Assembly (NCBI GenBank): GCA_037481695.1 | Contig: JBBFLE010000014.1 | Coordinates: 39,881 to 103,880, forward strand | DNA length: 64,000 nt | From: a bacterium | GTDB lineage: Bacteria > Desulfobacterota > Desulfocorpusculales > Desulfocorpusculum | Reading direction: 5' to 3' | In this document: positions 8,857-17,761 of the stretch, one piece after another | How the letters are laid out: every line of letters starts with the position of its first letter | How positions within the stretch are numbered: position 1 is the stretch's first letter | Notes under the pieces: generated by a model | Told to the model about the DNA's origin: nothing | The model's input: the letters and a program-made list of their open reading frames with translations, nothing else | The model's database searches: none | Translations under genes and position numbers: made by a program

Positions 8857-9900
8857 TCATTCAAACCTGAGCCTTTGGCCGTAGCGCTCATCAAACTCTT
8901 CTATTTGCCCCATGAGAAAAGGCTTCTCCCCCGAGTCCCTCAAGAGCTCCAAGGCCTTGGAAAGCTCCTCCTGTTCCACCACCAAAACCATGCCAATACC
9001 GTTGTTGAAGACCCTGAGCATTTCCTTTTCTGAGATCTTTCCCTTCTCCTTTATCAAAGTGAATATGGGGGGCACATCCCATGCTCCCTTCTTGATCACC
9101 GCCATACAGTTGGGTGGCAAAACCCGGGGAAGATTTTCCACCAGACCTCCTCCTGTGATGTGGGCCATGGCCCTTAGCCTGACCCTTTCCAGCACACGAA
9201 GCAAACTCTTCACGTAAATGCGAGTAGGGGTCAAGAGCTCCTCTACCAAGGTCTTGCCCAGCTCTGGCACATATCTGTCCAAGCTCCATCTGAGCCTTTC
9301 CAGAAAGAGCTTTCGCACCAAAGAATAGCCGTTGGAGTGTAGACCGCTGGATGCCAGGCCCACCAAAACATCCCCTGGTCTCACACTGGATCCATCCAGC
9401 AGGGCAGATCTCTCTGCTATTCCCACGCAAAAGCCGGCCAGGTCGTACTCTCCGGCTCTATACATGCCCGGCAACTCCGCAGTCTCTCCTCCAATCAGAG
9501 CACAACCAGCCTGTTTGCAACCCTCTGCTATGCCCCTCAGAATCTCCAAATGCACATTAGGCTCCAGTCTGCCTGTTGCCAGGTAATCCAGGAAGAAAAG
9601 GGGCTCTGCTCCTTGCACCACCACATCATTGGCACACATGGCCACCAGGTCTATACCCACTGTGGAGTGCTGCCCGCTTCCAAAGGCTATCTTCAGTTTG
9701 GTGCCCACCCCGTCCGTGGAAGATACCAGAACAGGCTCCTGGAAGCGGAAACCTGATAAGGAAAAAAGTGCTCCAAAGCCCCCAAGCCCGCCCAGCACAC
9801 CCTTTCTGAAGGTCTCCTGAGCCAAAGGGCCTATTCTTTTGACAAATTCATTGCCAGCATCTATATCCACCCCAGCCCCTTTGTAGTCCAATGTTCCCAT
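8857..9900 (-). CDS. purM: Phosphoribosylformylglycinamidine cyclo-ligase (AIR synthetase)
   Basis: This 347-residue protein has the normal length for PurM. Recognisable segments are LDYKGAGVDIDAGN at the start, SSTDGVGTKLKIA, GIDLVAMCANDVVVQGAEP, FLDYLATG, GGETAELPGMY and HITGGGLVENLPR. It closes the imidazole ring in purine synthesis, converting formylglycinamidine ribonucleotide and ATP to aminoimidazole ribonucleotide. It is transcribed away from the alaC operon; the 352-base gap between them carries paired direct repeats. No other purine gene is in the window. Confidence 0.96.
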   Translation of the reverse strand: MGTLDYKGAGVDIDAGNEFVKRIGPLAQETFRKGVLGGLGGFGALFSLSGFRFQEPVLVSSTDGVGTKLKIAFGSGQHSTVGIDLVAMCANDVVVQGAEPLFFLDYLATGRLEPNVHLEILRGIAEGCKQAGCALIGGETAELPGMYRAGEYDLAGFCVGIAERSALLDGSSVRPGDVLVGLASSGLHSNGYSLVRKLFLERLRWSLDRYVPELGKTLVEELLTPTRIYVKSLLRVLERVRLRAMAHITGGGLVENLPRVLPPNCMAVIKKGAWDVPPIFTLIKEKGKISEKEMLRVFNNGIGMVLVVEQEELSKALELLRDSGEKPFLMGQIEEFDERYGQRLRFE

Positions 9901-9997
9901 GGTTTGTTTTCAACCTCCCACCCCTGTGCCAACTGTTCTTTCAAGAGGCTTTCAGCCCGGCCTCAGGCAATCACCATATTGCATGGGCCTGGGGAAG

Positions 9998-10108
9998 TCA
10001 AACAGCCTCGGCTGAACATCACTTACCAATGCTTGTTGTAAACATAAAACACTAAACCAACTCCACCAGCTCAAACAGCCTCGGCTGAACATCACTTACC
10101 AATGCTTG
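9998..10108. repeat. Two identical 38-bp direct repeats, 35 bp apart
   Basis: Bases 9998-10035 and 10071-10108 are identical over all 38 positions, giving a period of 73. Each copy contains the inverted repeat CAGCC-TC-GGCTG (10003-10014 and 10076-10087). No third copy lies 73 bases before or after. The geometry resembles a one-spacer CRISPR, but there is no array and no cas gene in the window. A duplicated operator, a small tandem duplication or a remnant repeat family are equally possible. Confidence 0.8.
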
Positions 10109-10162
10109 AAAAGCAAGGCTGCCTGTGTTAACACGCCCTGAGCCATTGGGGGGCCATGCTCT

Positions 10163-10191
10163 TTGACATCCAGTTCCTATTGTCGTTAAAT
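10163..10191 (+). promoter_or_regulatory. Sigma-70-type promoter for the alaC-hom operon
   Basis: A perfect -35 box TTGACA (10163-10168) is followed after 17 bases by TTAAAT (10186-10191), four of six matches to the -10 consensus. It would give a leader of roughly 55 bases before the TTG start of alaC. The two direct repeats lie 55-165 bases upstream, where an activator or repressor could bind. Confidence 0.55.
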
Positions 10192-10252
10192 GTTACAGTG
10201 ATGGGGATCGCTCATTATTCAGCTCAAAAGAGATTGGGAGGAGGAAAGGGAG

Positions 10253-11434
10253 TTGTCCGGAAAAGATCAAGAGCTTTTTCACCGGGTGAGAAGACTGCCG
10301 CCATATGTTTTTGCCATAGTCAATGAACTGAAACAAGAGGCCCGTCGCAGGGGCGAGGACATAATTGACCTGGGCATGGGAAATCCAGACCTTCCTACCC
10401 CTCGTCACATAGTTCAGAAGGTCATAGAGGCCACCCGCAACCCGCGAAACCACCGCTATTCAGCCTCCCGGGGCATTGCCAAGCTCAGAATGGCCATCTG
10501 TGACTGGTACAGGAGGAGATATGACGTGGATCTGGACCCTGATAAAGAGGCCATAGTCACCATGGGCGCCAAGGAGGGGCTGGCCCATCTGGCCCTGGCA
10601 GTGGTGGCTCCTGGGGACGTGGTCTTTTCACCCAACCCCACTTATCCTATTCATCCTTACTCGGTGATAATAGCGGGAGGGGATGTCAGAAGCATACCCA
10701 TGAGCCCCGATAGGGACTTCTTCGAGGATCTCACCACTGCCACAAAGCTCACATGGCCTCAACCCAAAATGCTCATCATTTCATTCCCCCACAATCCCAC
10801 CACCAGAGTTGTGGAGAAAGACTTTTTCCAGAAAGTGGTGGATTTTGCAAAAGAGCATGGAATCATAGTAATTCATGATTTTGCTTACGCTGACCTTTGC
10901 TTTGACGGGTATAAGGCTCCCAGCTTCATGCAGGCCAAAGGGGCAAAAGAGGTGGGGGTGGAATTCTTCTCTTTGTCCAAGAGTTACAGCATGGCAGGCT
11001 GGAGGGTGGGCTTTGCAGTAGGCAACCCGGAGTTGATCCATGCCCTGGCCCGGATAAAGAGTTACCTGGATTACGGAATATTTCAGCCCATCCAGATCGC
11101 CGCCATAATAGCCCTCAATGGAGATCAGGATTGCGTTGGAGAGATAGTGCGCACTTACGAGCGAAGAAGAGACACCCTTGTTAACGGGCTGGCTAGGGCT
11201 GGTTGGCACATAGAGAAACCTAAGGGGACCATGTTTGTTTGGGCCAAGATTCCCGAACCATACAGGGCCATGGGTTCCCTGGAGTTTTCCAAGTTCCTCC
11301 TGGACAAGGCCAAGGTGGCGGTCTCCCCTGGCATCGGCTTCGGGGAATATGGGGACCAGTACGTGAGGTTTGCCCTGGTGGAAAACCAGCACAGGATAAA
11401 TCAGGCGGTCAGAGGCATAAGAAAGGCCCTTTGA
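10253..11434 (+). CDS. alaC: Alanine-synthesising aminotransferase, AlaC type
   Basis: This 393-residue PLP enzyme matches the AlaC subgroup of class I/II aminotransferases closely. The N-terminal [45 protein letters not shown], the HDFAYADL strand and the PLP-lysine motif [12 protein letters not shown] are present, and the end reads [22 protein letters not shown]. The expected reaction is glutamate plus pyruvate to alanine. The start is TTG, supported by GGGAGGAGGAAAGGG just upstream. Its position directly before hom suggests it could instead transaminate an aspartate- or homoserine-related compound, but the residues seen favour alanine. Confidence 0.88.
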   Translation: MSGKDQELFHRVRRLPPYVFAIVNELKQEARRRGEDIIDLGMGNPDLPTPRHIVQKVIEATRNPRNHRYSASRGIAKLRMAICDWYRRRYDVDLDPDKEAIVTMGAKEGLAHLALAVVAPGDVVFSPNPTYPIHPYSVIIAGGDVRSIPMSPDRDFFEDLTTATKLTWPQPKMLIISFPHNPTTRVVEKDFFQKVVDFAKEHGIIVIHDFAYADLCFDGYKAPSFMQAKGAKEVGVEFFSLSKSYSMAGWRVGFAVGNPELIHALARIKSYLDYGIFQPIQIAAIIALNGDQDCVGEIVRTYERRRDTLVNGLARAGWHIEKPKGTMFVWAKIPEPYRAMGSLEFSKFLLDKAKVAVSPGIGFGEYGDQYVRFALVENQHRINQAVRGIRKAL

Positions 11435-11458
11435 AGAACCGACAGTCAGGAGCTCTTC

Positions 11459-12784
11459 ATGAAACCTTTGTACGTGGGCCTCATAGGATTTGGCACGGTT
11501 GGCAGCGGTGTGGTGCGGGTGTTGCAGGAAAATGGGGATGTGATCCGCCAGCGCCTGGGTCAGGAGCTGATATTGAAGCGCGTCGTGGATCAGGACCTGC
11601 AAAGGGAAAGGGCAGTACATGTGCCCAGGGATCTGCTTTCTGATAGGCCTGGAGATGTACTGGGCGATCCAGAGATCTCCATAGTGGTGGAGCTCATAGG
11701 CGGGCAGGAGCCTGCCCGCAGCCTCATCTTGGAGGCCATAAAGGCAGGCAAGCACATCGTGACGGCCAACAAGGCGCTTCTGGCCTCCCATGGCAACGAG
11801 ATATTCCAGTTGGCCCATGAGCGAGGGGTGGATGTGGCCTTCGAGGGGGCCGTGTGCGGAGGAATCCCGGTCATCAGAGCAATAAAAGAGGGGCTTGCAG
11901 CCAACCGCATTCGCTCCATGAGAGGCATTGTAAATGGAACTTCCAACTACATTCTTTCGGAGATGACCAAAGGAGGGCAGGATTTCCAAACAGCACTTTC
12001 CCAGGCTCAGCATCTGGGTTATGCCGAGGCTGATCCCACCCTGGATGTGGAGGGCATAGATGCAGCCCACAAGCTGGCTATCCTGAGTGCTTTGGCCTAC
12101 GGCACAAAGATCCATTTTGGGGAAATCTACGTGGAGGGTATCTCACAGATCCAACCAGTGGACATAGCCTTTGCCATGGAGCTGGGATACAAGATAAAGC
12201 TCCTGGCTCTCTCCAGGTTTGATGGCAAAGAGGTGGAGGCCAGAGTGCACCCTGCCATGGTGCCCGTGGGTTCTCCCATATCCACGGTGGAGGGGGTATA
12301 CAATGCCCTGCAGATAGAGGGGGATGCGGTGGGTTCCACCTTCTTTTACGGGCTCGGAGCAGGCATGATGCCCACGGCCAGTGCGGTAGTGGGGGACATC
12401 ATGGATTTGGCCCGCAATCTGATAAAAGGCATTTCCCAGAGAGTTCCTTGCCTGGCTTTCCCCTGGGAGGAACTAAGAGATCATCGCGTCCGGCCAATGG
12501 AGGAGGTCTCAACAAACTACTATCTGCGATTCTCAGCCCTTGACAGACCAGGTGTTCTGTCCGCCATCTCCGGTGTATTGGCCCGTTACGAGATAAGCAT
12601 ACTTTCCGTGGTGCAAAAGGGGCGAAGGACCGAGCCAGGGGTACCCATAGTGATGATGACCCACGAAGCTAAGGAAGGGGGGGTCCGGCGGGCAGTAAAG
12701 GAGATAGAAGCCCTTCCGGTCACAGTGGGAAGGACTCAGCTCATCAGAATAGAAGACGATAGCCTGAAGGATACTGGCAAATGA
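11459..12784 (+). CDS. hom: Homoserine dehydrogenase
   Basis: This 441-residue protein has the full bacterial layout. There is an N-terminal NAD(P) fold (LIGFGTVGSGVV), ANKALLA, the catalytic region GIVNGTSNYILSEM and LGYAEADPTLDVEG, and a C-terminal ACT domain (YYLRFSALDRPGVLSAIS) for feedback control, usually by threonine. It reduces aspartate semialdehyde to homoserine. The ATG has AGGAG upstream and follows alaC by 24 bases. The stop overlaps the next start (ATGA), so it is tightly coupled to the phosphoglycerate-mutase-like gene that may act on its product. Confidence 0.97.
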   Translation: MKPLYVGLIGFGTVGSGVVRVLQENGDVIRQRLGQELILKRVVDQDLQRERAVHVPRDLLSDRPGDVLGDPEISIVVELIGGQEPARSLILEAIKAGKHIVTANKALLASHGNEIFQLAHERGVDVAFEGAVCGGIPVIRAIKEGLAANRIRSMRGIVNGTSNYILSEMTKGGQDFQTALSQAQHLGYAEADPTLDVEGIDAAHKLAILSALAYGTKIHFGEIYVEGISQIQPVDIAFAMELGYKIKLLALSRFDGKEVEARVHPAMVPVGSPISTVEGVYNALQIEGDAVGSTFFYGLGAGMMPTASAVVGDIMDLARNLIKGISQRVPCLAFPWEELRDHRVRPMEEVSTNYYLRFSALDRPGVLSAISGVLARYEISILSVVQKGRRTEPGVPIVMMTHEAKEGGVRRAVKEIEALPVTVGRTQLIRIEDDSLKDTGK

Positions 12785-13989
12785 AATTGGCGATACTTGT
12801 TGGAGATGGCATGGCGGACCGTCCCGTGGAGTCACTGGGTGGAAGAACGCCTCTGCAGGCGGCCTCTACCCCATGGATGGATCACATGGCCTCCCATGGG
12901 ATTTTGGGGCTGGTGCGCACCATACCAGAGGGCTTTTCTCCAGGCAGCGACATAGCCAATTTTGTGATATTGGGATATGACCCTGCCAAGCATTACACAG
13001 GAAGAGGCCCCCTGGAGGCGGCCAGCATGGGAATTGATCTCTCCCCAGGAGATGTGGCCTTCAGGTGTAACCTGGTGCACCTTTCCCTGGATCAGCCCAG
13101 ACCTCGCATGGTGGATTTCACCGGTGGACACGTATCCACTCAGAAGGCCACAGTACTGATACAGGCCTTGGACAAGGCCATCTCGGATGAAGAAATCAGG
13201 TTTCATCCAGGCGTTTCATATAGGCATCTGATGGTTTGGAAAGGGGGGCCCCTTGGACTCAAGACAGTCCCACCTCACGATATAACAGATCAGGAAATCG
13301 AATCCTACCTGCCCCAGGGCCGAGGATCAAAAAAGCTTCTTAGATTGATGGAGCTTTCTCAACAGACCCTCAGGAGCAAAGAGATCTTGGAGTTCCTTGG
13401 GGGGGAAATCCTCTGCCCTCCTAATTCCATCTGGCTTTGGGGGCAAGGAGCTGCACCCTGTTTGGAGCCAGTGGCAAGAAGGCTTGGGATCAAAGCTTCC
13501 ATGATAACAGCCGTGGACCTTTTAAAAGGGCTGGGCAAATACGCTGGTTTTCGGATAGTGGATGTTCCAGGAGCCACAGGTTACCTGGACACCGATTACG
13601 GGGCCAAAGGACGCTATGCCTTGGATGCCCTCAAGGAGGGAGATGATCTGGTCTTTGTGCACGTGGAGGCCCCGGACGAGGCTGGGCACCAGGGCTCATT
13701 GGAGGAAAAAATCAAAGCCATAGAGTCCTTTGACAGAGACGTAGTGGGACAGGTCCTTCAGGGAATAAGAGCCTGGAAGGAATGGTCGGTACTGGTTTTG
13801 CCGGACCATGCCACCCCTTTGTGCCTTAAGACCCACTCCAGTGAACCTGTTCCCTTTGCGGTGCTTTCCTCTTCCTGGGAAAAGAGCTTCGGAGGGGAAG
13901 GATTTCATGAGGATGAAGCAAGGAGAATTTCTCGAGGAGTGCTAGATGGGAGGGAACTCCTGGAGAGACTGGTCCAAGGCAGATGGTGA
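12781..13989 (+). CDS. Phosphoglycerate-mutase-like protein, probable alternative homoserine kinase
   Basis: This 402-residue alkaline-phosphatase-superfamily protein resembles the archaeal-type independent phosphoglycerate mutases: MKLAILVGDGMADRP, PGSDIANFVILGYDP with the likely serine nucleophile, YTGRGPLEAASMG, SYRHLMVW, and WGQGAAP followed by a VPGATGYLDTDYGAKG segment. The subgroup with VAFRCNLV and AGH/TGGHVST is the one proposed to be a homoserine kinase in bacteria lacking ThrB (TIGR02535 type). Overlapping hom by four bases (ATGA) strongly supports that role: homoserine to O-phosphohomoserine. The alternative is a glycolytic mutase. No ordinary GHMP-type thrB is in the window. Family certain, substrate inferred. 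Confidence 0.8.
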   Translation: MKLAILVGDGMADRPVESLGGRTPLQAASTPWMDHMASHGILGLVRTIPEGFSPGSDIANFVILGYDPAKHYTGRGPLEAASMGIDLSPGDVAFRCNLVHLSLDQPRPRMVDFTGGHVSTQKATVLIQALDKAISDEEIRFHPGVSYRHLMVWKGGPLGLKTVPPHDITDQEIESYLPQGRGSKKLLRLMELSQQTLRSKEILEFLGGEILCPPNSIWLWGQGAAPCLEPVARRLGIKASMITAVDLLKGLGKYAGFRIVDVPGATGYLDTDYGAKGRYALDALKEGDDLVFVHVEAPDEAGHQGSLEEKIKAIESFDRDVVGQVLQGIRAWKEWSVLVLPDHATPLCLKTHSSEPVPFAVLSSSWEKSFGGEGFHEDEARRISRGVLDGRELLERLVQGRW

Positions 13990-13995
13990 AAAGGA

Positions 13996-14409
13996 ATGAA
14001 GAAGGTCAGGACACTTTACAGGGTAATTTACGGCGACACCGACGCCATGGGTGTGGTCTATTATGCCAATTACCTACGGTGGTTTGAAAAGGGAAGGAAC
14101 GAATGGTTGAGATCCATTGGTGTGACTTACAGGGAAATAGAATCCTGGGGAGTGCGCGCCCCAGTGACCCAGGCCTACTGCCATTATTTGAGACCTGCAA
14201 GATATGATGACACACTGTGGATCGAGACAGACGTGGAGTATTTGAAAAGGGCCTCCATCAAGTTCGTGTATCGGATCCTCATGGAGGGAGATGAGAGCGA
14301 ATTGGCAAACGGTTACACGGTGCACGCCTTCGTGGATCCTGAGGGCAGGATTCTCACCACACCCCCTATCTTGAAAGAGCGAATCCAGGACCTGGGTTCA
14401 AGTACTTAA
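13996..14409 (+). CDS. Hotdog-fold acyl-CoA thioesterase, YbgC/4-hydroxybenzoyl-CoA type
   Basis: This 137-residue protein has the typical YbgC-type signature YGDTDAMGVVYYANYLRWFE, whose aspartate is catalytic in this family, followed by KGRNEWLR and a VEYLKRASIKFVYRI strand. It should hydrolyse acyl-CoA or acyl-ACP thioesters in the cytoplasm; the natural acyl group cannot be read from the sequence. It begins 6 bases after the preceding stop, inside the alaC operon. The length is normal for the family. Confidence 0.9.
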   Translation: MKKVRTLYRVIYGDTDAMGVVYYANYLRWFEKGRNEWLRSIGVTYREIESWGVRAPVTQAYCHYLRPARYDDTLWIETDVEYLKRASIKFVYRILMEGDESELANGYTVHAFVDPEGRILTTPPILKERIQDLGSST

Positions 14410-14426
14410 CAGGAAGGTGCTGCCGG

Positions 14427-15017
14427 GTGAAAGTTCGTTGGGGGTTCGACATAGACAGTGTGGTGGGGGACCTGTCTGCCATCCTGGAGAGGGTGGCGTG
14501 GGAGGAGTTTGGGGTAAGGGTTTCCAGGGCCCAGTTCACGGAGTTCCAATTGGAAAATTGCCTCCCTTTTGATTCAGACTTTATCCTTAAGTGGATATCC
14601 ACTGCCTTGGAACCTAGATGGACCCTCCAAATGGAACCCTATCCAGGCGCGGTGGAGGCCCTCAGGGAGATTTCGCAGGTTCAGCCTCTTTATTTTGTGA
14701 CAGCCAGGCCTGATTCTGAAGGAATTTCCTTGTGGCTCCAGCAAATACTCCAAGGGGTTCCCAAAGAGCACATCCTTGTAAAGGCGGTTGGGATCTTTGA
14801 AACCAAACTGCCGGCCCTCAAGGAATGGAACATAACACACTTTGTGGAAGATCGTTTGGAGACTTGCAAGATTATTGCCCAGAACGGAATTGTACCCATT
14901 GTCTTTGAACAGCCTTGGAACCTGCGCTCTCACCCCTGGCCTAGAGTCAGGGGGTGGGAAGAGATCCTGGCAATGGTAAGGAGTTTCAAGCTTGGAGGTG
15001 GATCATGGCCAGAATGA
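14427..15017 (+). CDS. HAD-superfamily 5'(3')-deoxyribonucleotidase-like phosphatase
   Basis: This 196-residue protein has HAD motifs in order: FDIDSVVGD at residues 6-14 (the nucleophile is the first Asp of DxD), FVTARPD near residue 92, a lysine in ETKLPAL, and FVEDRLETC near residue 140. This layout resembles the NT5C-type nucleotidases, which dephosphorylate deoxynucleotides. The start is GTG. The end overlaps the next start by 13 bases. The role in this operon is not obvious, and a phosphatase for another small phosphate ester is equally possible. Confidence 0.75.
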   Translation: MKVRWGFDIDSVVGDLSAILERVAWEEFGVRVSRAQFTEFQLENCLPFDSDFILKWISTALEPRWTLQMEPYPGAVEALREISQVQPLYFVTARPDSEGISLWLQQILQGVPKEHILVKAVGIFETKLPALKEWNITHFVEDRLETCKIIAQNGIVPIVFEQPWNLRSHPWPRVRGWEEILAMVRSFKLGGGSWPE

Positions 15018-15355
15018 GGGGGAGGGGAGAGCCTGGGAGCACAAAACAAAGGGAAAAGAAGAAATCCTCCCTCGATGCAGTTGCCAAGGAGCCTGCCAAG
15101 AGTGGTTCAGCCAAGGGCATGGACAGGAGTTCACGTCTGGTGGTCACTGGCCTCATGGGAGGGCTTCTGGCACTTTTCCTGCTTATAGGTGTCTTGGCTC
15201 CAGACTCTCTTGATCCTGAAGGCAGGCCCGGGGGCAGCACCATCCTTTGGAGGCTGCTTTTTTTGTTGATCCCCCTGGCAATCATGTATGGCCTGCTTTG
15301 GGGGGAAAGCTTCCTTGAACTTCTCAGAAGTAGCAGGGTGCGAAGAAAATCTTGA
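15005..15355 (+). CDS. Small membrane protein of unknown function
   Basis: This 116-residue protein has a basic, lysine-rich N-terminal half (about 50 residues) and two membrane segments, LVVTGLMGGLLALFLLIGVLA and a second one around LWRLLFLLIPLAIMYGLLW. The ATG at 15005 is supported by GGAGG and overlaps the HAD gene. The stop TGA shares a base with the ATG of the next gene. No family recognised. Translational coupling on both sides suggests it is a genuine gene. Confidence 0.62.
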   Translation: MARMRGRGEPGSTKQREKKKSSLDAVAKEPAKSGSAKGMDRSSRLVVTGLMGGLLALFLLIGVLAPDSLDPEGRPGGSTILWRLLFLLIPLAIMYGLLWGESFLELLRSSRVRRKS

Positions 15356-16647
15356 TGGGGAATCCACCCATTATCCAGCCTCCAGCTCAAGTTCTGGAAT
15401 TGCTTCTGAGACTCGCAAAGGCGGGACACGAGGCTTTTTTGGTGGGAGGGGCACTGAGAGATGTTCTCTTGGGCAGGTCTGTCCAAGACTGGGACATTGC
15501 CACCAGCGCCTCCCCTTCAGAGGTTTGCGCCCTGTTCCCCAAAGTGATCCTCACAGGGGCACGCCATGGCACTGTCACCGTAAGGCTGGGTGGGCTCAAC
15601 ATAGAGGTCACCACCTTCAAAGGCAATTCCTTGATGGAAGATCTTTCTCACAGGGATTTTACCATGGATGCCATGGCCTACGATCCTCACACGTGCCGCC
15701 TTCTGGACCCCCACAATGGAAGGGCGGATCTGGAGGCAAGACTCTTGAGGGGGGTGGGAGAGGCCTCTCAGAGGATCGCTGAAGATCCCCTGAGGGCCTT
15801 GAGGGCTGTTCGTCTGGCAGCCGAGCTTGAGCTTAGTTGGGATGAGCAACTTCTCTCTGCCCTCAGGGAAGCAGGACCAGAATTAAGAAGAGTTGCCCTG
15901 GAGCGGATCAAACAGGAATTGGAGAGGATACTTCTTGTTCCAAGGCCTTCGGAGAGCTTGGAACTTTTGATGGATATGGGCCTCATGAGGGAAGTCCTAC
16001 CGGAGCTGAAGCAACCCGATAGCCCAGCCCATCTGTCGTGGCTCTTCAAGACCGTGGATCTTGTGCCTGCTCGGGCAGCTCTGAGATGGGCAGCTTTGCT
16101 CTTGGGTTTGGAAAATGACTACTCTTCCTTGCTTGGAGAAGGTCCCAAGGAATGGCTCGGCTCTAGGGCCAAGGAAGTGCTCTTGAGGCTGCGGGCTAGC
16201 CGGAAGCAGGCAGAGCATACGGCCAGAATAATCCACTACCATGCCTTTGAGCACTTGGATCCAGGGCAGGAAGGCCGTGTGCGCACACTGATCTTTCAGG
16301 CCGGGACTCATGTGGTGGAGGATGCAATACTTCTTCGAAAGGCCAGCCTAGAGGCTGCAGGAGCGAGCACTGAAGTGCTGTCTTCTATGGAGAGACTTCT
16401 GGAGAAGGTAAGAGAAATCCTGTGGGATCCTGAGGCACTCAGGAAGTTGCGGCTGGTGTTGACAGGAAGGGATGTGATGAAGATCCTGGGACTTCCATCT
16501 GGCCCCAAGATAGGTCAAATACTGGCCCAGATGCAAAAGGCCGTACTGCTAGAGCCCCATCTGAATCAGAGGGAAGCCCTCAGCAGGTTCCTTCTGGAGA
16601 AGGTAGGAAGCCCGCCCAAGTCAGGCAGCCCTGTTCATGAAGATTAA
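15355..16647 (+). CDS. cca: CCA-adding / poly(A) polymerase family nucleotidyltransferase
   Basis: This 430-residue class II nucleotidyltransferase starts its catalytic domain with FLVGGALRDVLLGR and WDIATSAS, where the two aspartate-type metal ligands sit, then HRDFTMDAMAYD, LLDPHNGRADLEARLLR and the RNA-binding signature RIAEDPLRALRAVRLAA. It most likely adds or repairs the 3' CCA end of tRNAs; a poly(A) polymerase or A-adding half enzyme cannot be excluded by eye. The C-terminal part is helical and lacks an obvious HD phosphatase motif. The ATG at 15355 is coupled to the upstream stop. It is the last gene of the alaC operon. Confidence 0.87.
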   Translation: MGNPPIIQPPAQVLELLLRLAKAGHEAFLVGGALRDVLLGRSVQDWDIATSASPSEVCALFPKVILTGARHGTVTVRLGGLNIEVTTFKGNSLMEDLSHRDFTMDAMAYDPHTCRLLDPHNGRADLEARLLRGVGEASQRIAEDPLRALRAVRLAAELELSWDEQLLSALREAGPELRRVALERIKQELERILLVPRPSESLELLMDMGLMREVLPELKQPDSPAHLSWLFKTVDLVPARAALRWAALLLGLENDYSSLLGEGPKEWLGSRAKEVLLRLRASRKQAEHTARIIHYHAFEHLDPGQEGRVRTLIFQAGTHVVEDAILLRKASLEAAGASTEVLSSMERLLEKVREILWDPEALRKLRLVLTGRDVMKILGLPSGPKIGQILAQMQKAVLLEPHLNQREALSRFLLEKVGSPPKSGSPVHED

Positions 16648-16760
16648 AGATGACTTGCGGCCTGAACCGGTATTTTCCGGCCCGGCGGGTTGTATTGTGA
16701 GGCGAATTTGTTGCTGGACGCCGAAGATTTTGTGAGCAGAGCCTTTCAGAAGGCATTGCC

Positions 16761-17705
16761 TCAGCAAGGAGTGAGACTGACCTGACCCGGATCATTTATG
16801 CACAGTCTTCCCTGCCAGGTATTTCTCTCCAACATGCGTGCATGAATCCTTTGCAATGTGCTTTGCTTGTCCAGCATCCAAGATGGAGCTAAAAGGTTTC
16901 TGGGATCAGGATCAGAGCAAAGCCTGTGGATCACCCACTCCCGGGGGATCAACTCCAGCACATCGCAGACCCCATCGGCGTACTGCTCAAGACTCCAAGG
17001 CTCATATAAGCCCTCCTTATAAAGGGATTCCATCTGCGTGCCCTTCACCACATAAAGCCCATGAAGCTTGAGACCATGGATGGGCAAAGGGGAGATCCTT
17101 TTGGCAGTGGCCCGCACATGCTCCATACCCTCCCCCGGAAGTCCCAGAATCAGATGGGTGCACACAAGAATGTCCCTCTGACTTGCCCGCTCAACAGCCT
17201 CTTTGAATGTTTGGAAACTGTGTCCTCTGCCAATTTTTCTCAGGGTCTCATCATGGGCGCTCTGTAGCCCCAGCTCCAACCAGAGCATCACCCGAGCATT
17301 TATCTCAGATAGGAGATCCAAGACATCATCATCCAAACAGTCCGGCCTGGTGCCTATGCACAAGCCCACCACTTCTGGAAAGGCCATGGCCTCTCGGTAA
17401 AGAGCCCTCAGAACCTCCAGGGGAGCGTACGTGTTTGTAAAGGATTGGAAGTAGGCCAGGTATCCTTTGACTTTACCCCTGCGAGGAGCCTGAAGATATG
17501 ATTGGATCTGCTGGGTGATTCCCAGTCCGCGGCTCCAGGCTCCGGTTCCCGAGCCCGAGACATCACAATACACGCAGCCTTGGCCGCCCAATGTGGAGTC
17601 TCGATTAGGACAACCAAGGCCAGCATCCAGGGGTATCTTGCGAACCTTGAAACCAAATCTCTCTCGCAAGAAACCGCTCAGATCTCTGTAACGATGGGAG
17701 CACAA
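16761..17705 (-). CDS. Radical SAM protein, TIGR01212/YhcC type
   Basis: This 314-residue protein contains the radical SAM cluster motif CPNRDSTLGGQGCVYC, with the longer-than-usual spacing typical of YhcC-like proteins, followed by FQSFTNTYAPLEVL, GTRPDCL, WLELGLQSAHD, HLILGLPGEG and LKLHGLYVVKGT. It should bind a [4Fe-4S] cluster and S-adenosylmethionine in the cytoplasm. The substrate is unknown, although a tRNA-modifying role is often suspected for this family. The start is probably TTG at 17705 with a weak ribosome binding site. It follows another radical SAM gene by 56 bases and probably shares its promoter at 18965-18993. Confidence 0.9.
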   Translation of the reverse strand: MCSHRYRDLSGFLRERFGFKVRKIPLDAGLGCPNRDSTLGGQGCVYCDVSGSGTGAWSRGLGITQQIQSYLQAPRRGKVKGYLAYFQSFTNTYAPLEVLRALYREAMAFPEVVGLCIGTRPDCLDDDVLDLLSEINARVMLWLELGLQSAHDETLRKIGRGHSFQTFKEAVERASQRDILVCTHLILGLPGEGMEHVRATAKRISPLPIHGLKLHGLYVVKGTQMESLYKEGLYEPWSLEQYADGVCDVLELIPREWVIHRLCSDPDPRNLLAPSWMLDKQSTLQRIHARMLERNTWQGRLCINDPGQVSLTPC

Positions 17706-17761
17706 GGTTCAAATTCCAGAGTTTTTGGAAATTGCCTATCTTGCCATCAACTCACCAGGAT

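Larger units (their letters stand above)
9901..10252. other. Gene-free region between purM and alaC
   Basis: The 352 bases between the divergent purM and alaC genes contain no convincing reading frame. They hold two identical 38-bp direct repeats (9998-10035 and 10071-10108), a promoter-like pair at 10163-10191 facing alaC, and a long purine-rich ribosome binding site at about 10236-10250. Both transcription units must start here. Confidence 0.7.

Noticed and set aside
9998..10108. CRISPR array
   Set aside because: The repeat and gap lengths fit, but there are only two units, no further degenerate repeat, and no cas genes within the window, so it is listed only as a direct repeat.
10781..12115. 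A 444-codon open frame on the minus strand opposite alaC and hom
   Set aside because: It is antisense to two firmly identified genes, has no ribosome binding site or recognisable motif, and its composition is that of a mirror frame.
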